DNA of 64,000 nucleotides, taken from NCBI RefSeq assembly GCF_019279795.1, contig NC_056737.1, forward strand, positions 39,869,075-39,933,074, written 5' to 3'. Positions within the stretch are counted from its first letter, which is position 1, and each line of letters begins with the position of its first letter. A program made the position numbers and the translations under genes. Below the pieces are notes generated by a model. It was given only the letters and a program-made list of their open reading frames with translations, was not told the origin of the DNA and did no database searches. Positions 34,311-45,839 of the stretch are shown piece after piece. The stretch comes from Protopterus annectens. Its lineage: Eukaryota > Chordata > Ceratodontiformes > Protopteridae.

Positions 34311-36060
34311 CATCACAACAGACCCTACTCTACAAGGAGGTGCAGGATGTCATTTTGGAGGCCAGAAGGCCGTCAACTAGAAAAGCTTACTCCTCAAAAT
34401 GGAAACGGTTTTGTGTCTGGAATGAGAAAAAGGGCCAGGATCCTGGAAAACTGAATTTACCTCAAATACTACAGTATCTAGCTGAGCTGCTAAGCAGTGG
34501 ACTTTCATTCTCCTCCAACAAAATCCATGCCTCAGCCATTTCTGCAGAATACAACACTGATCCACCCTTATTTTCTCACCCTCTCTTAAGACAGTTCCTC
34601 AGAGGGGCTAAGAATCTAAAACCCCCAAGGAAACAACCAATACCTGCTTGGGATCTCAATTTCATTCTGGAAAAACTGACCTTGCCTCCTTTTGAGCCAG
34701 CTGCCTCATCAGATTTGCAATATTTGTCCTGGAAAACAGCTTTCCTTCTGGCTATTACCTCAGCTCATAGAGTTTCAGAACTACAAGCTCTCATGGCTGT
34801 GCAGCCTTTTATCATCTTCCATCAGGACAGAGTTTCCTTACGAACCAACCCGTCCTTTATGCCAAAAGTGGTATCCAGGGTAGCTTTGAATCAGGCCATG
34901 CACTTAACCTACCTTTTATCCTAATCCTCAAAACAAAGGGGAGAGATTACTACATTCCTTGGACATCCACAGACAACTGCGTTATTATTTGGACAGAACA
35001 AAGCCTTTCAGAAAATCAGAACAGCTCTTTGGCTTTCCTTGAGCTCCTATAGCATAGGACACAATTTCCAAACAGACAATCTCAAAATGGATAGCCCACT
35101 GCATACGCCTTTGCTATTCTTTTCATGGCAAAACTGTACCTACAGGCATCAGATCTCACTCCACAAGGGCCACAGCTACCTCTGCAACTTTCCTCGGAGG
35201 AGTTCCTACCAAAGATATTTTGGAAGCAGCCACTTGGAGTTCTGTGCATACCTTCTCCAAGCTTTACCAGAAAGGCTCATCCAGACTCTGCTACACTTTG
35301 CTGTGAAGGAAAGGTTAGTTTGCTGTTATTTTTTGTATCTCTGTATTGCCTTTCTATATTTTGAATACTGTAGTTTGTTTTCTTTACCTTGTGTTTTGCT
35401 TGCATTCTGTTTTAACAGCATATTAAAACTTCAAAAGAGACCACAGCTCTCTCTGTTCTGAGTCAGGCAGAATTTTTTCCCTCCCTCCCACCCATTTAAG
35501 TTGTCTTGTTAAATACCACTGTCTTTCTAGTTGCCCGCCTCTTATGTTAATCTGACCATATATCTCATTTCTCTCTACTTTCACTGGCTTATGTGAGTAA
35601 TCACAAAACCATCACTTTTGAAATCCCACCCTTCAATTATTTAAATTTATTGGCCATCCTACAGTATTTCCTAGTACCAAAATACAAAAGTAACCACCCC
35701 TTTCAGTCCATCTTACTGTTTTAAACATAATAACACTCCACTAAACCTTAACGTTTTAAACAGGTAAAACTCAAGTTACCTACTTACATATCTAACTTCT
35801 CTAGTGCACTGCAGAGTGCATTCTTTTCAATCTTACCTTTAAGCATCCCTGTTACTAGCACTTTCTCTAATACCTAAAAGATCATCTCTACTTGACTCCA
35901 AGTAGACTTTTCTCTATCTGTTAAACCTAGCACTTGCTCCTACAGTACTTATTACCTTGATACGGCACTCTTATAGATAGCACCCCAAAAGGCAAACCCC
36001 ATTTCTCGGTCACCCACGTCCCCGGAATCTCTTTTAAAGTTTTTTGTCTAGTCCTTCTAG

Positions 36061-37040
36061 CATGTCGAGGGATCAGTTGCTAGTGTCCTCTCCTGCTCAG
36101 CTGGTGAACCTGGGAATATTAAGGCAATGTTACAATTGCCTCATGTACACAGAACAACCCTCTCCTCCTCCCACAAAACACAAATACATGCGAGAGATGC
36201 AACTATACGGCCAAACTGGAGGCTGAGCTCTCTCAACATAGGACTGGCAAGACCAGTCAGGAGGAGAAGGTTACCACACACACTATAGACCCAGTCTCAC
36301 ATAGTACCATCACAACCTCAAATCATACACGTAAACACACAAAGACATACTCGGCGGCTCTGATCAAAAATCTACCAAAACAGCAGAGGCCACCAAAGCA
36401 GACACCCAAACAACCACCACCTCAGAACACAACACCTGCAACACATAGACCTCACAGTCAGAGTGTCAAACAGTCACAGCCCTTAAGGCCAAACACAATG
36501 CCAGACACACTAGTCATTGGTGACTCCATAGTCAGACACACTGACGGCCCGCTCACCAGACTGAGTAAGGAGAAGGTCACAGTAAGCTGCCTGTCGGGCG
36601 CTAGAATCCGCCACATAACGCAAGCACTCAGGTCTCTCAACAGCAGGTACAAATACGACTCAGTCATTGTCCACGCTGGTGTAAACGACCTGAGACGTAC
36701 CTCCTTGGACTACATGAAAAGAGACATTGAGGAGCTCTCTGATTATGTAGCCCAGGCAGGTATGACCCTGACCTTGAGCAGTATCCTACCTTCACCAAGA
36801 ATGATGCCACAATACAGAGATAAGATGATCAGCTTTAACAATTGGCTTAAACTCTGGTGTCATTCAAAGGGGATCCAATGTCTGTCTGCCTGGGATGACA
36901 TGCTGGACAAGCCACGCTGCCGCATGAGGACGGCTTGCACCTGTCACCCTGGGATTCCGGATATTGGCAAAGGCTCTTGCCACCCCATAGTGCCTTTTTA
37001 GGCAAGGCTCAAATTCTAAACCTACCACCCTAGAACACAA
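36061..37040 (+). pseudogene. LINE ORF1 with SGNH esterase-like domain
   Basis: The N-terminal part (from 36061, MSRDQLLVSSPAQLVNLG) has a frameshift near 36190. A Pro/Thr/Gln-rich linker then leads to 36498-37001. There, GDSIVR (Ser in the ORF position 10) and GVND (61-64) match SGNH blocks I and III. The final DGLHL block near 36938 is present but one frame off. Such esterase domains are known in CR1-group ORF1 proteins; their role is unclear (lipid or membrane interaction has been suggested). Equivalent antisense sequence occurs at 44695-45590. Confidence 0.78.
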
Positions 37041-37061
37041 AAAGGAAAAAAACTAAGGGTA

Positions 37062-39834
37062 ATGCTGCTCAATGCCAGAAGTCTAAATCTCAAAATGCAC
37101 GCATTCGAGGCCCTTCTCAGTATGGAGAACATCGATGTCTGTGCAGTGACAGAAACCTGGTTCAAGGCTCCTGAGAGCACCCCAGCACTATCAGGTTTTA
37201 CCTCTTATCATGCGTTCCGGCCCCAAAATCCGGACAATACCAAGAAAGGAGGGGGGGGTATCCATATTCATCAAAGACACCCACACCTCAAGACTGGTGG
37301 CAACGCACGATGCATCGGAGACCATCCAGGTGCAATTAACCATAGGCAAGACTGCTCTGCAAATTGTAGCATGTTACAGGCCACCCTCACAAACTCAGGA
37401 ACCTCACATGGCCTTCCTGAAAACACTAGAGGGATAAATGTATCACCAAACACCATCATACTAGGTGACTTCAATTACCCTAATATAGACTGGGAACACT
37501 ACTCAAGCCCAAACACCCTAGCCCAAAAGTTCCTGGAATTCATAAACTCAAATGCCATGGAACAACTAGTCACCATCCCCACAAGAGGAGAAAACATACT
37601 TGATCTCATCATCACGAACATGGGAGCACAATGTTCAACACCGGAAGTATACCCCTCACTTGTGAGATCAGATCACAAACTAATCTCGCTGGAGGTCCTC
37701 ATCCCACCCCCACCTGAAATAAAAAAGACCACAGTAAAGAACTTCTCGAAAGCCGACTTCACACTTCTAAAGACTAGTGTGGTCTCCTTTAAGGCCCCGA
37801 GCCATGGAAAACAGTACTCAAGCCGCTGAATCACTTACAAATGCCTTCTACCAGCACCTGCAGGACTGCATGGATAAGGCAATCCCAAGCAAAACAAAGA
37901 CTCTTTGTACCAAAGGCAAGCGTCCAGTCTGGTGGACCCCAGCCATAAACAAACTCTACAACAAAAGGAGGAAGCTACTACAAGATAGAGCAAAATCCTT
38001 AAAAGGTAAGACACCCTTGATCACTATAAGTAAAAACTAAGAGCTCTCATAAAATCATCCAAAGCAAATTTTGAGAGAAAAATAGCTAAAGACTCAAAAG
38101 ACAATCATAAGGCCTTCTTTAGCTATGTTAGAAACCTGGGAGGAAACTCCCAGATATGCTCAGAACTAGTTCAAAATGATGTGAAGATTACTGATCCTAC
38201 AGACATTGCCAACATACTGGCTGACAGGTTCAGTGCAAACTTCTCCCCTCCCCCAAAAGGAGAGATATCTATACCAAGCGATTGCAGCCCCCAAACATCT
38301 CCAACGCCCAAGTGAGAACTGCTCTCTCCAAAGCAAAAACACAGCATCCATGGGACCTGATGGTGTCCCCGGCTGTGTGCTCCACGAACTCAACGAGGAA
38401 TTAAACCCACAGCTAGGACAGCTGTTTAATCATAGTCTTACCTCTGGATACATACCCAGGAGTGGCGCACTGCAACTGTGGTCCCACTTCACAAAGGCGG
38501 TGCCTCCACCGACCCTGGAAATTACCGCCCATTAGCTTGACAAGCCTTATCTGCAAAGCCATGGAGAGGATCATAATGGACCTCATAAATAAAGACATAG
38601 GGAATTTGCAGACTTTGGATCCATCCCAGTTTGGCTTTGTCAAAGGCAGATCATGCCTTCTAAACTTGGTTGACTTTTTCAAACAGTCACCAAAGCCATT
38701 GATGAGGAAAGGCAGTCCATACAGCCTACCTCGATCTGGCGAAGGCCTTCGATACAATACCCCACTCGGGTATCATTGAAAAACTCATCAGCTTAAATGT
38801 TAACCCATACATCACAAGATGGGTTGCAAACTGGCTGAGTGACAGAACCCACAGGGTCAGAGTTGCTGGCGCCATGTCAGACTCAAAGCCTGTCACAAGT
38901 GGTGTACCACAGGGCTCAGTCCTGGGCCCACTCTTGTTTGGCATCTACTTTTCCAAGTACAAGCAAACACAGGAGGGTTATGGCTGACAAAGTTTGCAGA
39001 TGACTGCAAACTGGGCCATAGTAGAAAACACATCTGACACAGATATCCTTCAGAAGGGTCTCACAGAAACGGATAACTGGTGCCAGAGCCATGGCCTAAA
39101 GTTAAATGCCAAAAATGCATAGTCATACCCTTCGAAAAACAAGGTTACCCCTAGCTACCAAATAGGTGGCAATCCACTGAGCACAGAAGAAGTTATCAGG
39201 GACCTGGGGACCCAGGTTGATAGTAGTCTGTCATTCGACACCCATGTAGCTAAAGTAGTTAGGAAGACCTTCTACATTGCCCACCTTATCATGAAGGGAT
39301 TCTCATCTAGATCAAGGGAGGTCATAGTCTCCCTATACTCATCACTCATCGGACCAATGATTGAGTACAATGCCCCATTCGAATGTATCTGACCCGACAC
39401 TTGCAGCAGCTGGAGAGGCCACAAAGTTCCTCACCAAAAGGATAAAGGGTCTCAAACATCTGTCCTATGCTGCCCGACAGAAAGAACTCCAGCTCTATTC
39501 AGTCGCCACGCTTGCTCAGAGGTGACCTTTGCCTAACATACAAGGCCATGTCAAACCCAGATTTGATGAATATGCTTCACCTCAAAAATCTAGATCCGTC
39601 AGAGCCACAAGGGCGGGAGACTTAAACCTCGACACGGCTATTAATAGGACGTGCTGGAGGGATAGATTCATCACCCAAAGACTCCCTATGCTGTGGAATA
39701 AAATCCCGGTATATGTGAGGCAGAGCATCTCGCTGGCCTTGTTCAAGAGAAATCTTGACCAATGGATGGGAGATCGCAGATATACCCCAGGGATTACCTC
39801 AGTGTCACTGCTCAACAGAGGCACAGCAAAATAA
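37062..39834 (+). pseudogene. LINE ORF2: AP-endonuclease and reverse transcriptase
   Basis: The endonuclease part spans about 37062-37829 with LNARSL, VTETWF, GDFNYPNIDW and the SDHK block. A frameshift at the poly-G run near 37250 is bridged by 37210-37437. RT spans about 38330-39130 with GPDGVPG, SLICKAMERIIMD, the QFGFVKGRSCL block, GVPQGSVLGPLLFG and FADD (38993-39004). The C-terminal region has DLGTQVDSS, RTCWRDRF and NLDQWMGDRRY (to 39834). At least eight frameshifts make it non-coding. It normally nicks DNA and primes cDNA synthesis at the target. Confidence 0.83.
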
Positions 39835-40052
39835 TGGGTATAGTTCCCCATACTAAAGGGGTGGCGTAAGCCACAAAACTATGGACTAGGCTTGTAAATG
39901 CCCTCGGGCAGATAGCCTAGTATAAACCTATGAACCTATGAACTACCACCTACCATTATACTCCAAAACTAGAGCAGGCTTTGCCACTGCAGTCTTGCAG
40001 GGCATCCTGGCTCCTCCTAGTTCCTACCACCCCTTTCTTAGCTTTGGGATTC

Positions 40053-40152
40053 TACCCATCTGTTATGACTGCAGCTGTATGCACGATGAACATAGTACAG
40101 TTTTGTACCTACCATAAATATAGATGTTCGAGTGCTAATACAGCTGCAGTCC
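40053..40152 (+). repeat. A3 internal complementary region
   Basis: 40053-40093 is the inverse complement of the left terminus (30309 onward, GCATACAGCTGCAGTC). 40094-40152 is the inverse complement of the right terminus (about 40490-40547). The junction is again GAACAT/AGTACAG. Confidence 0.88.
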
Positions 40153-40331
40153 AGGTTTCCCTCCCTCCTTCCCCTCTTGGGACAGGCCTATTGGCTAACA
40201 CCTCCTCATACAACCTGACTGGGGTATTCATTTATGGTGTATTTGCTTGCAACTACTGTATTTTGATTATATTGCATTGCTTTATTACACAAATTTATGT
40301 ATTGCCTTCCTTCTGGGGGCACCTGACATCT

Positions 40332-40547
40332 GGGGCAAGAAAAACTGAAGAAAATGGCGTTGGCTGGTTCCTTTATACCCCTGTCGCACTGACGTCAGGG
40401 AAGAGGCGACGAAAGCCGACGCCAGACCTAGACTTTGGAATTCGGCCAACCGGGGAACTTGCCTGACGGCAGGAGAACCCATCTGTTATGACTGCAGCTG
40501 TATTAGCACTCGAACATCTACATTTATGGTAGGTACAAAACTGTACT
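40332..40547 (+). repeat. A3 right inverted repeat
   Basis: Inverse complement of the left repeat, including CTTTATACCCC and TGACGTCA (40390-40397). It ends with the extra right-end segment CTCGAACATC to CTGTACT. Confidence 0.85.
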
Positions 40548-40867
40548 TTTTGTGAAATAAGTTCAACCCTTCTTGTTGAGGATTAGATGTGAGCAAGTCA
40601 ACAATGTCAATAGTTGAAAAACAACGTTCGTGACTGTACCAGTGTTTATTGATTTTTGCCAAGAAATCCCAAGAATCTTTTAACAGGTAATAATTAGGTT
40701 TCACTGAATCCTTAAGAATTCTGTCTATAAGTACACTCAGGATAGGTGGGCCGGGTTGTGTGTGGCAATTATATCTCTAAAAGGAGGTTGGATGGAGAAT
40801 ATTTTTATGGACCTTTGGGATCCCGAAAGCTGTGGAGATGAATGGGTGTTCCATTTTTTTAAAAAAA
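40548..40867 (-). pseudogene. Penelope-like element: RT N-terminal blocks (antisense)
   Basis: The minus strand reads FGIPKVHK, then a PGPPILSV block, then SWDFLAKINKH and FSTIDIVDLLTS, which correspond to Penelope RT motifs around the first catalytic Asp. It joins across A3 to 30308 and ends where the second LINE begins, near an oligo-A/T run at about 40855-40868. Confidence 0.75.
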
Positions 40868-42400
40868 ATCAAACAAATCCTCTGAGATAGCACCTCCAAA
40901 CAAAGCTCAGGGAGGAGACGGAATTAGTCACAATGACTGAGAACACTTCAGCAAGAACTTACACTACCATTATATCTATCATTCACTAATTCCTGAAGAT
41001 TGGAGACATGCACTTATTAAACCTGTCTTTAAAGGAAAGGGGAGTAGGACAAACCCAGAATCATATAGACTCTTAAGTCTACTTTCATGTTGTTGAAAAT
41101 TAATGGGGAAGGTAATATTGGCTCAGTTATTGTCATAACTGGATAGGTTGGAACTAGAAACCATATATCAACATGCATTTGTTGAAAACAGCTATATTAC
41201 CACCTGTAACATGATGTTCTATAACAATATAATAACAGCTATTAATGAACAATTGTTCTGTGATGTAATTTATATAGACTTAACTTCAGCATTTGACAGG
41301 GTCATACACAAAACACTGATAAATTAGTACAACTAGGTATTGATGTACTCTTGACAAGATGGATAGCTGCATGGCTTACATTTAGGACATGGCAAGTATC
41401 ATACAGCAACTGGACAGGCAAAATCCTTTGTTACAGTCAGCGTGTCCCACAGGGCTCTGTCCCAGGCCTTTACTTGTTTAGATTGTATCTTTCAGACCTA
41501 ACTTTTTCATCTGAGGTGTTCTACAGTCTATACACAGACGACCTGAAATTGGGTAGACTGATTACAAGTGTTAACCGATAAGGTATGTCTGCAAAATAAC
41601 TTGACTAAATTGACCATTTGGGCACAGGAGAATAACATGCTGATAAATGCATCAAAAACTAAGCATATGAGATTTGGGAGACATAAACTGAAAGGTGAAT
41701 ATTTATTACAGCACACAGTGATTGAAACTGTAGACTCATTTAAGGACCTGGGTATATAGGTAGATTCATCTATGAGTTTTTCTAATCATATCAACCAATT
41801 GGTTAATGATAGTTATAGAACTATAGGCTGTATAAAAAAATTTATAAAGTCTAGGAAATTAAAAATAATGAAGTCATTGTTTGTTAGTTACATTAGATCC
41901 AAACTTGAGTATGCAGTAACAATATGGAAACCCTGTAAGAAGCCAAGCATGAGTAAACTGGAAAGAGTACAGTGGAAATATACCAAGGACATCCATGGAT
42001 GTGAAAATCTAAGTTATTATGAAAGACTAAAATATCTGAACTTGTACAGTGTCTCTTACAGATATCTAAGAGGCGATCTTATTCAGGAATATAGGGCATT
42101 TAGGGACAACTACCTCGGGGAATGTTTGGGGTTATCAAAAAGTACTAGAGAATCATCAGACAACCTATGTAAAAGATTCTATAGGAATGAGAAGTGTACT
42201 AATTGGCTCTCTGACAGAGTAGCTGATGCATGGAACAGACTACCAAATTACATTAAAGCAAGCACTAGTTTAGATATTTTTAAGAACAGCGTGGACACTT
42301 ATTATGGGAACGAGTGTTTTGGTATATTGGAAAGCTAGAAGGGCATTTATGCCCATGCTTGAAATATTTGTGCCTATGTATGTATGTAAGTATGTAAAAG
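40868..42400 (+). pseudogene. 5'-truncated CR1-like LINE RT fragment
   Basis: It starts within RT (SGGDGI block near 40905), then LIPEDWRHALIKPVFKG, a FDRV block, RVPQGSVPG and the catalytic YTDD (41531-41542, SLYTDDLKLG). 41772-42338 is open for 188 codons of the C-terminal region: RSKLEYAVTIWKP, LERVQWKYTKDIHG, YYERLKYLNLYS, RGDLIQEY. It ends in a GTAT-rich 3' tail at about 42370-42400. It differs from the 35270-39943 LINE and interrupts the antisense PLE. Confidence 0.8.
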
Positions 42401-42875
42401 TGATTTACCAGAAATAATTTAATCTTTCTATGAGCTACAAAAGTTTAATTCTTAGATGCTACCTGATATTTGTCCATGTCATAAAAGTTCTCAGATAACT
42501 GGTTTATATAATCTGCCTTATGAAATAATACCACTCTCCCACCCTTGTCTGGTTTCATTATTCTGATGGTATCATTACACCTAAGGTCCTACGTTAATTG
42601 AAATTCCTGTCTTGACATGTTATAAAATCTTTTACTTTTGTTCAGAGTAGAATGTGCATCCTGACAACAGGCCTTCTCAAAAGCCAAAAGAAATGGATTA
42701 AGGGGAGGATTAACACAACTCTCTTAAATGTTAAGTTTTCTTTTGCAGACTTTTAAATTCAAGTAACATAAGGTCAAAAGGTTTTTTTTAGGTTATGGCA
42801 ATTTTCTTGAATTTTTCTGTTATATACCATGTTTAGGTGATGATTCCACCAGTGGAGTTTGTTTTGGATTTATTC
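42401..42875 (-). pseudogene. Penelope-like element: N-terminal region (antisense)
   Basis: The minus strand carries NPPLNPFLLAFEKAC, FYNMSRQEFQLT and IMKPDKGGRVVLFHK, the last matching the conserved PADKGG block of Penelope proteins. This is the 5' end of the copy seen at 40548-40867 and 28844-30308. Stops are present. Confidence 0.72.
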
Positions 42876-42879
42876 TGGT

Positions 42880-44062
42880 AGACATGGCAGCAACTGTGCA
42901 GTCATTCACATGTCTGTATAGTGACGCTGAATTTATTCTGCACAGATAACTGTGGTCTCAGGGTTATGGGGAGGCTTGAATTTTTGCCAAACACATAATG
43001 CAGTTTGCCTTTGAATAGTTCCTAACTGTGTTACTGTTTTAGCTGGCTTTTCTAGGTTGATTTTTACTTCATGTGAGACAGCATTGTGATCCAATCTCAC
43101 TAGTGAGGGCATGAAATAGGGGAGGGTGCAACACTGTCCCGTTTTGTTGAGTACCATATCCAGTATGTTTGATCCTCTGGTTGGAGTGTACACGAAGTCC
43201 AGGAAGCATTGTCCCTGTCAATTTGTGCCAGTACATGTTTCCCAGTCTATAGTGGGGTAGTTAAAGTCCCTCATGAATAGGGTGCTTGGATGGATGGCTA
43301 GCACATTTAGTAAGTTTAGGTAAGCACAACTTATAAACAAAGAGATTATGTCTAGATCTAGGGATGCCATTGTCCCCCTTTATTCAACCTTGATTAGGCC
43401 AATCATTGAGTATAACGTCCCCTTTGGCATGTATCTGTCGAGACATATGCAGCAACTGGAATACCTACAGAAATACCTTACTAAAAGAATACAAGGCATA
43501 ACCAACATGATGTACATGAACAATTCAGAACCCTGTATCCTACAAATTGCTAAGAGGTGACCTGTGTCTGGCATACAAGGCATCCTCCAGCCTATTACTG
43601 TTGGATTTACTATACACCAACACGTCAAATGACATCAGAAATACTCTTAAGGATTTAAACCTCTTCAGCAAATCAAATGGTTTGGAGGGGCAGGTATATT
43701 CCCAGAGGATACCGCTGCTATGGAACAAATTCCGTATCTGCATAAAACAAAGTTTATGCCTGTCCATTTTCAAGCTCAACTTAGATCTATGGATGGGAAA
43801 CATAAAGTTCCCCATGTACTAATGGACAGATGCATCTCCTAAATGATTTATTCCATACATTGGTCCCCTCAAATTATCTGTGGTAAAGATCCTAGTAATT
43901 CTCATTCTGGGTAATATACAGTTATCAACAATGAAATGGGTAAGTTCAGTCTGTAATCAAATGGGTTAGGTTATTTCGAGCTCAAAAAGGGAAACTGGTC
44001 AGGCTTAAAATGGCCCACAAGGGCAACTAGTCTAGTACTCGCCTATGAAACTATTAGAATCG
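42880..44062. mobile_element. LINE copy with inverted 5' segment
   Basis: 42880-43320 reads on the minus strand as endonuclease (RDFNYPTIDW, YTPTRGSNILDMV, PSLVRLDHNAVS). 43322-44062 reads on the plus strand as the RT C-terminal end of the same family (the SRSRDAIVPLYS and LIRPIIEYNVPFGM blocks), ending in the shared tail TCAGGCTTAAAATGGCC with a CTATGAA. RT core is missing between them. This is the pattern left by twin priming. Confidence 0.72.
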
Positions 44063-44064
44063 TG

Positions 44065-44545
44065 AGAGACTAGATGGTGACCTGTAGGTAGCCATGGTAC
44101 GGTGAGAGACCTTATTTGTGGTGACTTGTACTTTTAAATTTAGGATATTCCAAAGAGTGTATATGAATAAAAGGGGTGGATATATTGTTAAATTAACAGA
44201 GAGAGCTGAATATAAATGGATACATTTTTTTAGGGCTGATGTACTACCAGGACTTAATAATGTTAATAGTATAAAACACATTTTAAAGTTCAAGAATTCA
44301 TATGTCTAGATGTTTATATGAATGCCTTCTTAATATTTTTTATATGTGGTTTTAAAATTCTTTTAAATTTGTAAGGGTGTGTTAGATACCTGTTTGTTTA
44401 TTTAATTAGTGTAATTTAAATGGCTGGCTTGAGTATATAATGTGTGTTTTTAACTAGAGTTTTTGTACTTGAGAAAGAGTCTTTGACTTGAAAGCTTGTG
44501 TTGAATAAACTCTTCTTGTGGACGTTCTTGTCTTGGTTTGCTGGT
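44065..44545 (+). pseudogene. Penelope-like element 3' end, GIY-YIG C-terminus (sense)
   Basis: The 44118-44309 frame contains MNKRGGYIVKLTERAEYKWI and LPGLNNVNS, which match the post-GIY-YIG region of the antisense PLE (NPRGGWWELNLEIRELQWQ). It is followed by an AT-rich 3' end with GAGAAAGAGTCTTTGAC and GAATAAAC. 5'-truncated. Confidence 0.65.
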
Positions 44546-44694
44546 TTACTTTGCTTGGTTTACATTGAGCAGTAACATCTTAAGGCTGCTTGTATATTTT
44601 TTCACTGTATTGGTAGTTTTGACTTTTTGGCATTGCTTAAAAAGGGCTCTAAGGTGGATAAAGTTTTTACTCACTATCTAAAAGCTTGTGGGGG

Positions 44695-45590
44695 GGGGGG
44701 GTCACAGGTGCAGCCCATCCTTGTCAAAACAGCGTGGTCTTTTGACCATGTACTGCCATGCTGACAGGTATTGGATCCCCCTGGAGTGACAACAGAAACT
44801 AAGCCAGTTATTAAAATCAGTCATTTTATGTTCATACTGTGGCATTATCTTTGGTGAAGGTAAAATGCTGCTTTGTGCAAGACTCATACCTGTCTCTGAC
44901 ACACAAGAGATCCATTATGTCTCTCTTTCATATAGTCTAGTGAGGTATCTCTCAGGTAATTTACATCCAGATGGACTGTGGTAGAATCATATTGGTACAT
45001 GGGGTTCAGTAACATGAGTGAGTATGTTATATTGTAGATCCTGGCTCCAGATAGGCAACTAACCATTATATTCTCCTTGTCTAACCTGGTGAGTGGGCAT
45101 CCATTTGTCACATAATGGAGTCCCCAATGACAAGAGTATTACGTAAAGTATATGCTTGCCTTATGGGCTTTGCTCTTGGGGGATCATTGGGTGGTAGACT
45201 TGTGTGAAATGTTTGGTGTTGCTTTTGGTGTATGCTTTAGTGATTGCTGAGGAGCAGTACTTCCATTAGGTGGCTTTGGAGGTTTTTAAGATTTGGGAAT
45301 GTTTCTTTTAAGTGCCTCAGCATAAGACAATGTGTGTGTGCGGGATGTAGTTCAAGTATTCCTGACAAATCTCATTTATGTGTGAGATTTTTGCCTTCAT
45401 GAAAGTTGTGTATTTGCATCTGTCACATACAGTGTTATTTAATTTAATGATTATCTGGTTGTCTGAGCACATGAAACGGTTGCTACATTGCCTTAAGATG
45501 CCCAAATCCACCAAGCTGGACACACAGACATTTGGAAATTGCATACCCATGTTGTTCATTCCTGTAATTGGGTGGCATGTTTAGGATTAA
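44695..45590 (-). pseudogene. LINE ORF1 fragment with SGNH domain (antisense)
   Basis: On the minus strand: VDLGILRQCSNRFMC (45317-45559), LTRLDKENIMVSCLSGARI and VHLDVNYLRDTSLDYMKE (44884-45111), then SSILPSPKIMPQYEHKM and DGLHL (44702-44902). These match ORF1 at 36061-37040; the GVND Gly is replaced (DVNY). It is truncated at a run of about eleven Gs (44690-44701). 45591-45839 shows nothing recognisable. Confidence 0.75.
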
Positions 45591-45839
45591 GTATTGGGTT
45601 TTAACAGGAGTTTCCTCGGGTAGTTTCTGGGGGGGTTAAAGCCAAGAAGTTATATAATACTAGGATAATGTAGTGTGTGATATGCAAGCTAGATGCTGTA
45701 AGCATATTTCCACAAAATGCCACACTCTTTAGCAGGCGTTAGACCTAATCCTAAATTTATAGGACAATTGTATTGTTTAGTAGTTTGCTACTATACAAGG
45801 CATTGCTAACCACCATTGCCTGGTATGCAGTTCTCTGCA

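Larger units (their letters stand above)
35270..39943 (+). mobile_element. CR1-like LINE inserted in A3
   Basis: A 4.7-kb non-LTR retrotransposon flanked by TACCA at 35265-35269 and 39944-39948. It contains a 5' leader (35270-36060), ORF1 with an SGNH-hydrolase-like domain, ORF2 with AP-endonuclease and RT, and a short 3' end with a small stem (GGCTTGTAAATGCC region) and repeated CCTATGAA. The length and presence of ORF1 indicate a near full-length copy. I call it CR1/L2-like from ORF1 and the endonuclease; the exact clade needs a phylogeny. Confidence 0.85.
34311..40026 (+). pseudogene. A3 tyrosine recombinase, split by a LINE
   Basis: YR homology begins at EVQDVILEARRPSTRKAYSS (about 34335) in a frame open since before 33100. 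The Arg I block reads SAHRVSEL (second Arg kept). A frameshift at about 34910 ends the ORF at 34924. The HSTRA and ATWSS regions follow in other frames to 35269. The LINE 35270-39943 interrupts at the catalytic-Tyr codon region (KLY/HLP), and the last codons resume at 39944. Dead. Confidence 0.82.
30309..40547 (+). mobile_element. DIRS copy A3 with a nested LINE
   Basis: The left end ATGTTCATCG and right end CTGTACT are both predicted by the ICR junction at 40093/40094. Without the 4.7-kb LINE (35270-39943), the element is about 5.6 kb. It contains gag, RT-RNase H-methyltransferase-like ORF, YR, ICR and inverted repeats. It splits the antisense PLE between the LFHKK and KRKLTSLNV segments, and removing A3 restores a continuous PLE frame with no duplicated codons. 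All genes carry frameshifts. Confidence 0.93.

Noticed and set aside
32360..34924. 854-codon ORF that could be read as one RT-recombinase fusion protein
   Set aside because: The first part is RT in the pol frame. A one-base insertion near 33015 throws it into the overlapping frame, which happens to lead into YR. The real RT continues in another frame from 32994.
44690..44701. Run of eleven Gs as a quadruplex or regulatory site
   Set aside because: A single mononucleotide run at a truncated LINE end; likely slippage or a sequencing-prone tract.
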